From assembly GCF_000332455.1 (NCBI RefSeq), contig NZ_AOGY02000056.1, forward strand, positions 1 to 64,000: a DNA stretch of 64,000 nucleotides, given 5' to 3'. Below, piece after piece: positions 36,661-44,382 of this stretch (positions are counted from its first letter, which is position 1; each line of letters opens with the position of its first letter). Below the pieces are notes generated by a model. It was given only the letters and a program-made list of their open reading frames with translations, did not search any database and was not told the origin of the DNA. The position numbers and the translations under genes were made by a program. The DNA is from Leptospira vanthielii serovar Holland str. Waz Holland = ATCC 700522. GTDB taxonomy: Bacteria > Spirochaetota > Leptospiria > Leptospirales > Leptospiraceae.

Positions 36661-37698
36661 ATGGGATTATTCTCCTCCATCTTCCAATCCAAACCAAAAC
36701 AAGAATCTAAGGAACCCGCAAAAGAGGGAGCTGCTGCTTCCGGAATTTCTTTTGGGATCATTGTGGTTCTTGTTTTTGCCTTCAAATCATCTATATTAGA
36801 TGCTAATAATATTCCTTCAGGTTCTATGATCCCCACACTTAAAATCGGGGACTTTTTATTTGTGAATAAAATGCGTTATTCTTTCCGGATGCCCTTTACA
36901 GAGAAGGAACTCTTCCGAATTGATGATCCGAAACGTGGTGATATCGTAACTTTTATTCCACCAGCAACAGCCCTTGCCCAAGAAGAATCGAGAACCGGAA
37001 TTTTTGCCAAACGATTTGTAAAACGGGTCGTTGGACTTCCTGGAGATACCATCCGTATCACAAGAAAGTACATTGATACAAAAGATAGAGGAAGAGTACA
37101 CTTTGCACTCATTGAGTATAAAGAAGTAGGAGAAGCTGATTTCCAATCCTATGCACCAAAGGAAGTTCCCATTGGAAAAGAACTTTCTGACTTGGACAAT
37201 CTGGAAGCAACACAAAGGGCACTATTTAAAGAAGTAAAACCTGGATTTGAACATTTTATCCTCGAAGGTTTTGAAGATGATCGCAGAGCTCATATCTTTG
37301 AGTATTGTGATTTTTTACATGGATGTGTGATCCCGGAAGGCCAATATATGGTGATGGGTGATAATAGAGATGACTCGCATGATTCACGTGCCTGGGGTTT
37401 TGTAAAACGAGAAGATATTTTGGGGAAGGCACTGATCATTTATTTTTCTATTGATTGGAAAGACTCCACTTGTGAATACAAGGATGGGCAGGAGCTTGCG
37501 GAAAAAGGACCAGAAATCGCAGAACGATATGAAGGCGACGCGTTAGATAGGCGTTGTCACTATTCTGAAATCTTTTCTTCACATAACACTCGATATAGAG
37601 ATGACGAGTCTCGGTTTGGATGGATTGAAAGAACCTTAAGGTATCGTTTGTGGAGACTTGGTGTCCGTTGGGACCGGATTGGTCGCATCCTCCAATAA
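36661..37698 (+). CDS. lepB: Signal peptidase I
   Basis: Signal peptidase I removes signal peptides of exported proteins at the inner membrane. The 345-residue product has one clear membrane helix (SFGIIVVLVFAFKSSI) followed by the catalytic serine in IPSGSMIPTL. The general-base lysine is in FVKRVVGLPGD, and the conserved MGDNRDDSHDSR-AWG block is present. A long insertion with Glu-rich text (about 165-240) separates the lysine from this block. The ATG at 36661 fits the promoter-like TTGACA just upstream; an upstream ATG at 36568 would fuse unrelated residues. The AtpZ-like gene follows two bases after the stop. Confidence 0.93.
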   Translation: MGLFSSIFQSKPKQESKEPAKEGAAASGISFGIIVVLVFAFKSSILDANNIPSGSMIPTLKIGDFLFVNKMRYSFRMPFTEKELFRIDDPKRGDIVTFIPPATALAQEESRTGIFAKRFVKRVVGLPGDTIRITRKYIDTKDRGRVHFALIEYKEVGEADFQSYAPKEVPIGKELSDLDNLEATQRALFKEVKPGFEHFILEGFEDDRRAHIFEYCDFLHGCVIPEGQYMVMGDNRDDSHDSRAWGFVKREDILGKALIIYFSIDWKDSTCEYKDGQELAEKGPEIAERYEGDALDRRCHYSEIFSSHNTRYRDDESRFGWIERTLRYRLWRLGVRWDRIGRILQ

Positions 37699-37699
37699 G

Positions 37700-37927
37700 A
37701 TGACTGGAGAACCTGAAAAACCATCGGATAAAAAACCAGAGAAGTCATCCATGGCGATGGCTGGTGCCGGATTTGAATTTGTATCTTCCATCGCACTTTT
37801 TGTGATGGGAGGATACTACCTAGACGAATATTTAAAAACAGAACCTCTCTGGCTTCTCGTTGGTTTTTTCTTTGGATTTTTTTTAGCTTTTTATTCGCTG
37901 ATCAAACGGGCCAAAGAAAACGAATAG
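37700..37927 (+). CDS. AtpZ/AtpI family membrane protein
   Basis: The 75-residue protein has two membrane helices: AMAGAGFEFVSSIALFVMGG, then LLVGFFFGFFLAFYSLI. The GAGFEFVSSIALFVMGGYYLDEYLKT segment is what AtpZ/AtpI-family proteins show, split here as GAGFEFVSSIALF and VMGGYYLDEYLKT. AtpZ/AtpI proteins are accessory to the F-type ATP synthase, thought to help Mg2+ supply or c-ring assembly. It is cotranscribed with lepB (two bases apart), 6.5 kb from the atp operon. The ATG at 37700 is chosen over a GTG in lepB. Confidence 0.72.
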   Translation: MTGEPEKPSDKKPEKSSMAMAGAGFEFVSSIALFVMGGYYLDEYLKTEPLWLLVGFFFGFFLAFYSLIKRAKENE

Positions 37928-38020
37928 GCAACTCGTTTTCTTTTTTTCCCTTTGTTAGTTCACCACTAACAAGAAGATCTGATTCAGGAAAATGTTTTCC
38001 ATCCTCATCCTAATAAATTC

Positions 38021-38049
38021 TTGACGACACCAGTAAATACAAAAATTCT
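38021..38049 (+). promoter_or_regulatory. Putative promoter of the acetolactate synthase leader
   Basis: TTGACG (38021-38026) is followed 17 bases later by a weak -10 (AATTCT, 38044-38049). Transcription would start just before the leader ORF. The -35 is good; the -10 is poor. Confidence 0.3.
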
Positions 38050-38057
38050 CGGATGTA

Positions 38058-38192
38058 ATGGCTTTCGAGACAACCAATCAATACGAGATCATGGATTCCA
38101 TGCCCGTTCTTGGATTGTCTAGCTATGTCCTCTCCACTCTCGTCCTAATCGTCGTCGTAGTCTCCTCATACATACGTAGCTTTCTGTCATAA
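38058..38192 (+). CDS. Branched-chain-amino-acid-rich leader peptide (candidate attenuator)
   Basis: A 44-codon ORF lies directly before the acetolactate synthase gene and is too short for ordinary gene calls. In-frame ATGs occur at 38058, 38091 and 38100. From the third one the peptide reads PVLGLSSYVLSTLVLIVVVV and then SSYIRSFLS. Thirteen of the 19 residues from the first Val to the last are Val, Leu or Ile, including LVLIVVVV in a row. This composition is what ribosome-stalling leaders of ilv/leu operons have. The ORF ends inside the 5' arm of a strong hairpin. Promoter and ribosome sites are weak, and I infer function from codon content and position. Confidence 0.7.
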   Translation: MAFETTNQYEIMDSMPVLGLSSYVLSTLVLIVVVVSSYIRSFLS

Positions 38193-38253
38193 TCTCCCTT
38201 CGTTTCCTCGGTCGACAGAAAGCTGAAGTCGACGGGGAAACCAAATCGGGAGG
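38178..38253 (+). promoter_or_regulatory. Two competing hairpins and the ilvB ribosome site
   Basis: Hairpin 1 pairs AGCTTTCTGTC (38178-38188) with GACAGAAAGCT (38214-38224), eleven perfect pairs. Hairpin 2 pairs 38205-38216 with 38228-38238, eleven pairs with one bulged G and one G-U. They share 38214-38216 and so exclude each other. The 5' arm of hairpin 1 lies in the last codons of the leader ORF. No U-run follows hairpin 2, so it is not a standard terminator. The loop of hairpin 1 holds CTCCC (38194-38198), which could pair with the GGGAG of the ribosome site at 38248-38253. Confidence 0.6.
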
Positions 38254-38259
38254 ATCTTT

Positions 38260-39951
38260 ATGCGGGAACAAATCACCGTAAGTCAATATATCATACGTTT
38301 TTTAGAATCTAAAGGGATTCAGTGGATACCTGGGGTTCCTGGTGGAACCATATTGCCATTGTACGAAAGTTTGGCCGAATCGAGAATTGAGCATGTGTTA
38401 GCTCGTCATGAACAAGGTGCCGGATTCATTGCGCAAGGTAGAGCAAGAACTACAGGTGAAGTAAGTGCTGTATTTGTTTCCTCAGGTCCAGGTGTTGCCA
38501 ATCTCATCACTGCGGTTGCTGATGCCCAAAGAGATTCGATTCCCTTATTGGTTTTTTCTGGACAAGTTCCCTTGGCCTTAATTGGAACCGATGCCTTTCA
38601 GGAATTACCCACAGCAAGTATTGTCTCTCCTCTTGTTAAGAAAGTTTATAAGATAGAAGAACCAAACCAAATCATAGAAATCTTGGATGAAGCTTATCAT
38701 TTATCTGGTTCTGGAAAAATGGGCCCAGTATGGATTGACTTACCAAAAAACATCCAAACCCAAGGGATTGAGATACCAGATGGAAATTTTAATTTAGATT
38801 CGCTAAAGAAGGAAGAACTCTTCACGACCAAAAGAAACGAAGAAGAACCAGCTGATGAAAGTTTGAATTTGTTTTTACAAGAAATTAAATCACTTTTGGA
38901 AGCTTCTGACTTCCCCTTACTTTACATAGGTGGTGGTGCCAAAAAAGAATATTTGCGTTTGCGAGATTTTGTTTCTAGGTTCCAAATTCCGGCAGTTACT
39001 ACCCTTATGGGTTTAGGTATTTTTGAAAAAAATGATCCAATGAATTTAGGGATGATGGGTATGCACGGAACAGTCGTTGCTAATGAAGCTTTAGGTGTTT
39101 GTGACCTTCTCATTGCGATAGGTGTTCGTTTTGATGATCGGGCCACGGGTGCCATTCAGAAGTTTTGTAACCAAGCGAAAGTCGTTCATATTGATATTGA
39201 TGCACGTGAAATTGGTAAAAACAAATCAGTCCATTTGAGTTTGCAGAAAGACATTTCTGAAGTTCTTCCCTTTCTGATTGAAGAAGACTTTTGTATTCAA
39301 AATACAAAAGCATGGGAACAAATTGACGTATGGAGACAGATTCCAGAACAACATCCGATGAAAAATATACTTTTGGATTTTGCTTCTGTCCTGCCCGAAG
39401 GGGATCACTATATTCTTACGGATGTAGGCCAACACCAGATGTGGGTGGCACAGTATTTTCCCTTTGCAAATCCTAAATCTTGGATCACTTCTGGGGGACA
39501 GGGGACTATGGGTTTTGGACTTCCTACGGCCATCGGTGTAGCCTTAAGTCAGAGAGAGGCTCATGTGTTTTGTTTTTCAGGTGATGGTTCCATTATGATG
39601 AACTTACAAGAGTTATCTACTTTAAAGGAACAGAATCTCAATGTAAAGGTGATCCTGATCAACAATGAACATTTGGGCCTTGTGAAACAACAACAAGATT
39701 TGTTTTACGGAAGCAAACATTCTGGTTCCAAATTTCATTTTCATCCCGACTTTTCGTTGTTATGCCAATCGTTTGGAATAGGATATTCGGAATGGGATTG
39801 GAGTTTGGGTACAGATGAGCTACAAAGGGTTTTGGAAAAAAAGGGGCCGGCTATGATTGAAGTGAGAATCCCTGCCAGTTGGGGAGTATATCCCTTTGTT
39901 CCAGGAGGAAAGTCGAATCAGGAATATGTCCTAGACAAGGTTACAATGTAA
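38260..39951 (+). CDS. ilvB: Acetolactate synthase, large subunit
   Basis: This enzyme joins two pyruvates (or pyruvate and 2-ketobutyrate) to make the precursor of valine, leucine and isoleucine, using thiamine diphosphate. The 563-residue protein has the catalytic Glu51 in ARHEQGAGF, the PYR-domain start GVPGGTILPLYE, SGPGVANLITAVADA, and the ThDP motif GDGSIMMNLQELSTLKEQNL ending in INNEH. A GGGAGG site lies six bases before the ATG. No small subunit (ilvN/ilvH) gene is adjacent; it must be elsewhere if present. The gene follows the Val-rich leader, which suggests control by branched-chain amino acid supply. Confidence 0.94.
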   Translation: MREQITVSQYIIRFLESKGIQWIPGVPGGTILPLYESLAESRIEHVLARHEQGAGFIAQGRARTTGEVSAVFVSSGPGVANLITAVADAQRDSIPLLVFSGQVPLALIGTDAFQELPTASIVSPLVKKVYKIEEPNQIIEILDEAYHLSGSGKMGPVWIDLPKNIQTQGIEIPDGNFNLDSLKKEELFTTKRNEEEPADESLNLFLQEIKSLLEASDFPLLYIGGGAKKEYLRLRDFVSRFQIPAVTTLMGLGIFEKNDPMNLGMMGMHGTVVANEALGVCDLLIAIGVRFDDRATGAIQKFCNQAKVVHIDIDAREIGKNKSVHLSLQKDISEVLPFLIEEDFCIQNTKAWEQIDVWRQIPEQHPMKNILLDFASVLPEGDHYILTDVGQHQMWVAQYFPFANPKSWITSGGQGTMGFGLPTAIGVALSQREAHVFCFSGDGSIMMNLQELSTLKEQNLNVKVILINNEHLGLVKQQQDLFYGSKHSGSKFHFHPDFSLLCQSFGIGYSEWDWSLGTDELQRVLEKKGPAMIEVRIPASWGVYPFVPGGKSNQEYVLDKVTM

Positions 39952-39959
39952 AGAGTCCT

Positions 39960-39983
39960 TCCGAGGGATTTAATTCCCTCGGA
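39960..39983. terminator. Terminator-like hairpin between convergent genes
   Basis: TCCGAGGGA (39960-39968) and TCCCTCGGA (39975-39983) form a perfect nine-pair stem with a six-base loop, between ilvB and glnK. There is no long T-run on either side. Confidence 0.55.
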
Positions 39984-39996
39984 CACCAAACTATGA

Positions 39997-40344
<348 letters not shown>

Positions 40345-40349
40345 ATTGA

Positions 40350-41639
40350 TTACCTAATGTCATATCCTTTTTCACCATGGATTTCTTGGTCGAGTCCGGT
40401 GATTTCTTTATCTTCTTCAATTCTAAAACCAATTGTTTTTTCGATCACAAGTGCCAGTATGTAAGAAACTACAAAAGAATAAAATCCTGTTGCTGCAACA
40501 CTTATGACTTGCGCAGTCATTTGGTTTCCTAATGTCATTCCTTCTGCTAACTCTAAAGCAAAGAGTCCAGTGAGAATGGCTCCGAATGCTCCACCAACAC
40601 CATGGATACCGAAAGCATCCAGTGTATCATCATATTGGATTTTGCCTTTGAGTAAAATGGCCATATAACAAATGGGAGATACCAAAACTCCCATGATCAT
40701 CGCACCTTGGACACCCACATAACCGGAAGCAGGTGTAATGACTACAAGTCCTGCTACAATCCCAGAAGCAGCACCGAGTGCCGTTGCTTTTTTTGTATGT
40801 AACCATTCAATGAGTAACCAACTGGCTCCTGCAGCTGCAGGGGCAATCAGTGTTACCAAAAATGCTCTAGCCGCAAGTCCATTGACAGCAAGTCCTGACC
40901 CTGCGTTGAAACCAAACCAACCAAACCACAATAACCCCGATCCAAGTAACGTATAAGTCATGTTATTTGGATGAGTCAATAACCCAACATCACCTTTTCG
41001 TTTCCCGATGACAATTGCTGCGGCAAGGCCAGCAATCCCTGAGATCAAATGAACAACAGTTCCCCCTGCAAAATCAAGAGCATTCATTTTTAACAACCAA
41101 CCGGAATCAGCCCATACCCAATGTGCCACTGGATCATAAACTAACGTTGACCAGACGAGAATGAAAACTACATAGGCGGAAAGTTTAATTCTTTCTGCAA
41201 TTGCACCCGAGATGAGGGCCGGTGTGATGATGGCAAACATACCTTGAAATAGAAAGTGTACGTAAGTTGGGATAGAACCCTTTACAGAATCGATATCAAT
41301 CCCATTGAGAAATGCTAAATCAAAATTTCCGATATATGGGTTATCTCCAGAAAAAGCAAAACTATATCCGAAGATCGTCCACTGCAATGTCATTACGATG
41401 ATGGCAACAAAACTATGCATCATAGTCGAAAGGACATTTTTGGATCGGACAATACCTCCGTAGAACAAGGCAAGTCCTGGGATCATAAAAAACACAAATG
41501 CAGACGAAACCAACATCCATGCCGTGTCTGATTTATCGATGGTTGGGGGGGATGGAATTTCCCCTTCTGCGGCTAGGAATCCCGGTAAAAGGAAGAGTAG
41601 ACATACCAACAAAGGTCGTAAGAGCAATTGTATTTTCAT
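40350..41639 (-). CDS. amt: Ammonium transporter
   Basis: The 429-residue channel has a signal peptide-like start (MKIQLLLRPLLVCLLFLLPG) and eleven membrane helices. The twin histidines of the pore are in DFAGGTVVHLISGIAGLAAA and DAFGIHGVGGAFGAI, with the family's WLLKMNALDFAGG loop. It imports ammonium when supply is low. The ATG at 41639 has a GGAG site six bases upstream; a TTG at 41651 is a less likely start. It is cotranscribed with glnK, which normally blocks the pore in nitrogen excess. Confidence 0.93.
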   Translation of the reverse strand: MKIQLLLRPLLVCLLFLLPGFLAAEGEIPSPPTIDKSDTAWMLVSSAFVFFMIPGLALFYGGIVRSKNVLSTMMHSFVAIIVMTLQWTIFGYSFAFSGDNPYIGNFDLAFLNGIDIDSVKGSIPTYVHFLFQGMFAIITPALISGAIAERIKLSAYVVFILVWSTLVYDPVAHWVWADSGWLLKMNALDFAGGTVVHLISGIAGLAAAIVIGKRKGDVGLLTHPNNMTYTLLGSGLLWFGWFGFNAGSGLAVNGLAARAFLVTLIAPAAAGASWLLIEWLHTKKATALGAASGIVAGLVVITPASGYVGVQGAMIMGVLVSPICYMAILLKGKIQYDDTLDAFGIHGVGGAFGAILTGLFALELAEGMTLGNQMTAQVISVAATGFYSFVVSYILALVIEKTIGFRIEEDKEITGLDQEIHGEKGYDIR

Positions 41640-41678
41640 TGTTTGCTCCAAATATCGTTTTTGAAATGAGAAATAAAA

Positions 41679-41694
41679 TTCGTATCATTACGAA
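41679..41694 (-). promoter_or_regulatory. Palindrome upstream of amt
   Basis: TTCGTA, four bases, TACGAA forms a perfect inverted repeat 40 bases before the amt ATG. It could be an operator for a nitrogen regulator. No sigma-54 promoter (GG-N10-GC) was seen here. Confidence 0.35.
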
Positions 41695-41808
41695 CGGTTT
41701 TCCTCCGAAAGCGAGTAAATTCTTCAAAACTATGAACTTTTTTGTAAAAAAACTGGGGGAGTTGGGAAGGTTGTAGTCAGTTTTGCTTGGTGTGGTAAGG
41801 CGAAGGTA

Positions 41809-41850
41809 TTGGGAGGCGGGTTCAGTTCCCCACCCAAATCAGGGCGGGGA
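41809..41850. repeat. Short intergenic repeat, copy 1
   Basis: The element reads TTGGGAGGCGGG, then CCCCACCCAA, then GGGCGGGGA. It matches the block at 44265-44309 in order and spacing. TTGGGAGG and CCACCCAA can fold into a hairpin with one A-A mismatch. It lies in the 325-base gap between amt and the peroxidase gene, which also holds the amt palindrome and the peroxidase promoter. Confidence 0.55.
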
Positions 41851-41912
41851 TATATAGATTCACATCCCGCCCGAGACAAAACCCAAGAATTCTCAAAATT
41901 TCAATAAAAAAA

Positions 41913-41943
41913 TTGAACAAAATTAAATTGTGCACAATCTAAT
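41913..41943 (+). promoter_or_regulatory. Peroxidase promoter with OhrR-type palindrome
   Basis: TTGAAC (41913-41918) and TCTAAT (41938-41943) flank a perfect 12-base palindrome ATTGTGCACAAT (41927-41938). MarR/OhrR operators are AT-rich palindromes of this kind at promoters. The gene two steps downstream encodes an OhrR-like protein, so self-regulation is likely. Confidence 0.5.
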
Positions 41944-41964
41944 GGATAGTTAGGGAGATCAAAC

Positions 41965-42450
41965 ATGTCAGATGAATTTTATAATATCAAGGTAAAACGA
42001 GGTTCCGAGGAAGTTCCCTTGGAGCAGTTTAAAGATAAAGTGCTTTTGATTGTGAATACGGCTAGTGAGTGCGGCTTCACTCCTCAATACAAAGGCCTTC
42101 AAGAGACTTATGATCGTTGGAAAGGAAAAGGTTTAGAAGTACTGGCATTTCCGTGTAATCAGTTCGGACAACAAGAACCAGGAACGGATGCAGAAATCAA
42201 ATTGTTTTGTGAGAGAACATTTTCTACAACTTTTCCAATCTTTTCTAAACTAGAAGTGAATGGGCCAAACACAGATCCACTCTACTTGCATTTAAAAAAA
42301 CAAGCACCAGGAATTTTTGGTTCTTTGGATATCAAATGGAATTTTACAAAATTCTTAATTGATAAAAATGGAAACGTTGTTAAACGATACGCTCCCATCA
42401 CAAAACCAGAAGATATTGAAAAGGATATCGAAAAACTTGTCAAAGGTTAA
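41965..42450 (+). CDS. Glutathione peroxidase family (thiol peroxidase)
   Basis: The 161-residue enzyme reduces hydroperoxides. The peroxidatic Cys is in NTASECGFT (about residue 36), replacing the selenocysteine of animal GPx, and the resolving-type Cys is in FPCNQFGQQEPG. The tetrad Trp/Asn are in KWNFTKFL. Bacterial members usually use thioredoxin rather than glutathione. An AGGGAG site precedes the ATG. It overlaps the OhrR-like gene by 14 bases, and a palindrome lies in its promoter, suggesting peroxide-responsive control. Confidence 0.92.
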   Translation: MSDEFYNIKVKRGSEEVPLEQFKDKVLLIVNTASECGFTPQYKGLQETYDRWKGKGLEVLAFPCNQFGQQEPGTDAEIKLFCERTFSTTFPIFSKLEVNGPNTDPLYLHLKKQAPGIFGSLDIKWNFTKFLIDKNGNVVKRYAPITKPEDIEKDIEKLVKG

Positions 42451-42877
42451 GAATCCAACAGATGAGGTTCTTCTTTTGAAGAACCAAATTTGTTTTTCTT
42501 TGTATTCTTCGATGCACCGATTGATGAAAATCTACCGTCCGCTGCTTGCGGCGGTCGGCCTTACCTACCCACAATACATTGTTATGTTGGTTCTTTGGGA
42601 AGAGGAGGAAAGCACAGTCAGTGGGCTTGGGGACCGATTGCAGTTGGATTCTGGTACGTTGACGCCATTACTCAAACGGTTGGAACAAGGTGGGCTTATC
42701 CAACGAAAAAGAAACCCCGACGATGAACGTGTTGTGATTGTGTCACTCACAAAAAATGGAAAGCAGTTGCGTGAAAAAGCAAAATCTATACCGGAACAAA
42801 TTTTTTGTTTGTCGGGAATTGAGGAAAAACAAGCGATTCAATTAAAAGAAATCTTGGATCATTTCGCGTCCACCTAA
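42437..42877 (+). CDS. ohrR: OhrR-like MarR family peroxide-sensing regulator
   Basis: The 146-residue protein belongs to the OhrR branch of MarR repressors, which release DNA when organic hydroperoxide oxidises a cysteine. The reactive cysteine is in LKNQICFSLYSS; LTYPQYIVMLVLW follows, as in OhrR, with the winged-helix segment SGTLTPLLKRLEQGGLIQRK. I start at the TTG at 42437, which gives the usual N-terminus; the longer frame overlaps the peroxidase gene much more. It likely represses the peroxidase gene and itself. No ohr gene is nearby. Confidence 0.82.
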   Translation: MSKVKNPTDEVLLLKNQICFSLYSSMHRLMKIYRPLLAAVGLTYPQYIVMLVLWEEEESTVSGLGDRLQLDSGTLTPLLKRLEQGGLIQRKRNPDDERVVIVSLTKNGKQLREKAKSIPEQIFCLSGIEEKQAIQLKEILDHFAST

Positions 42878-42920
42878 ACAGTAAATTTTATTTCAGACGT
42901 TTAGTTAATGCCCTTTATTC

Positions 42921-42969
42921 TTGACAGTAAAACTTCGATATTAGAATCATTTAACATTATTTAATGTTA
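42921..42969 (+). promoter_or_regulatory. Promoter with palindrome before the broken lipoprotein gene
   Basis: TTGACA (42921-42926) and TAGAAT (42942-42947) are 15 bases apart. Immediately downstream lies a perfect 18-base palindrome, TAACATTA-TT-TAATGTTA (42952-42969), over the likely start of transcription, where an operator would block it. Confidence 0.45.
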
Positions 42970-43005
42970 GTTTGTCCCTTGGTCTTTAGAGGAGTGGCGT
43001 AGTTT

Positions 43006-44141
43006 ATGTGCATATTTAAATCTTCCTTGCCATTTTGTTTTTGTATAATCTTCTTTATTACCTCCTGTAAAAAACCCGCTCTCCGATAATCCATGTGATC
43101 CTAACGAATCCAGCTTCCGAAACACCTTATTGGCAAAGTTGGTCACATCCGACTATAGTCAGACTTGTGGTAAGGTCTATTTACCTTCAATACCGAAAGA
43201 GATTTTAGAATACTCCATTCCCAGTCTTGGCGTAACAGGAATGATTCGTGGTAACCAAATTGTGATCACTTCGGAAACCATCACTTCAATTGCTTCCTAT
43301 GTTGCTAACTTTAAGACAAATGGAAGTTCGGTAACGGTCGATGGGACAGAACAAATCAGCGGCGTAACTTCAAATTCTTATGCAGCTCCTTTAAAATACA
43401 TTGTAACAGGTGTTGATGGTAGTACCAATGAATATATCGTACAAATGGTTGCACCAAGGGTTTTGGGAGCAGGTTCTCTTCGCCTTTGGTTTAAAGCAGA
43501 CCAACTAACACTCAATAATGGGGATGGAATTGCGACTTGGTCGGATGTTAGTGGTTATGGGAATCATATTTCTCAAGCAAATGCGATCCAAAGGCCAGTG
43601 TTTCTAATGAATCAAGTCAATGGCTATCCAGCAGCCGAATTCCGAAGTTCAATAACATCGCGTATGGATTTATCATCTGGGGCGGTTGGGTTGTATTTAA
43701 CAAATAGTGGAAGTGTTTTTTTTGTGATGAGATTAATTGATACGATTACCGGTGGAATCACTTTATTAAACTTACATGGTGGTCAAGGAAGAGAGATTTC
43801 CATCAATCATCCTATTTCGCAATACCTTGTATGTAGAAATGGCGCAAGCTGTGCCATTATATCAGCTTTACCTATCTCCAAAGCAGAATTTCTTGCTGTG
43901 GGCTCAGTCCAAGTCTTAATGACAACGGCTCGAGAGTATTGGAATGGTAGTTTGAAAGGTCAAGTTCCCGTATCGTACGATTATTCGGGTGGGCTCAATA
44001 CCCAATTCTCTTTATTTAGGGAATGGAAATTTAGGCGCAGATTTAGCCGAGGTTTTGTATTTTAATACGGACCTTTCTGAAGCGGATGTTCAGAAATTAT
44101 ATTTTTATCTCAACACGAAGTATGCGCTTTCGCCTATTTAG
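43006..44141 (+). pseudogene. Lectin-like (LamG-type) lipoprotein broken by two frameshifts
   Basis: An ATG at 43006 starts a clear lipoprotein signal (MCIFKSSLPFCFCIIFF then ITSCKKP) but the frame stops at 43087. The next frame (+1) continues from about 43076 with LSDNPCDPNESSFRNTLLAK, typical after a Leptospira lipobox, and runs to about 44020. It contains a LamG/concanavalin-like region (LRLWFKADQLTLNNGDGIA, SDVSGYGNH). A second +1 shift near 44010-44025 gives LGADLAEVLYFNTDLSEADV and LYFYLNTKYALSPI, the proper domain end at 44141. One extra A in the A-run at 43069-43074 and one extra base near the GGG at 44020 would explain both. Confidence 0.75.
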
Positions 44142-44264
44142 AAAGTGAGAGCATAATCCTTCTCGTCCGACTTCTAGCAAAAAAATGAACTTTCTAAGAT
44201 AAAAAATTTGCGCATCACAAATTCGTCTTCACATACCAGCAAACGTGTGATATATGGAAGCCAT

Positions 44265-44309
44265 TGGGTGGCGGGTGGATTACCCCACCCAGTTCGATAA
44301 GGGCGGGGA
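44265..44309. repeat. Short intergenic repeat, copy 2
   Basis: The same element as at 41809-41850: TGGGTGGCGGG, CCCCACCCA, GGGCGGGGA. Here TGGGTGG pairs perfectly with CCACCCA, a T-A pair replacing the A-A mismatch of copy 1. The 240-base gap from 44142 to 44382 holds only this repeat. Confidence 0.55.
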
Positions 44310-44382
44310 ACTATACCATCCTATCCCTCTCCGCAACGCAATCCTACTTGCCCGCATTTCCCCTTCCAGTAAACTGCAACCA

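Noticed and set aside
36549..36836. A 5' extension of the aldolase-like gene on the minus strand
   Set aside because: It lies antisense to the start of lepB, and the ATG at 36548 has a ribosome site.
40350..41900. Search for a sigma-54 promoter before amt
   Set aside because: No GG-N10-GC element with acceptable flanks was seen.
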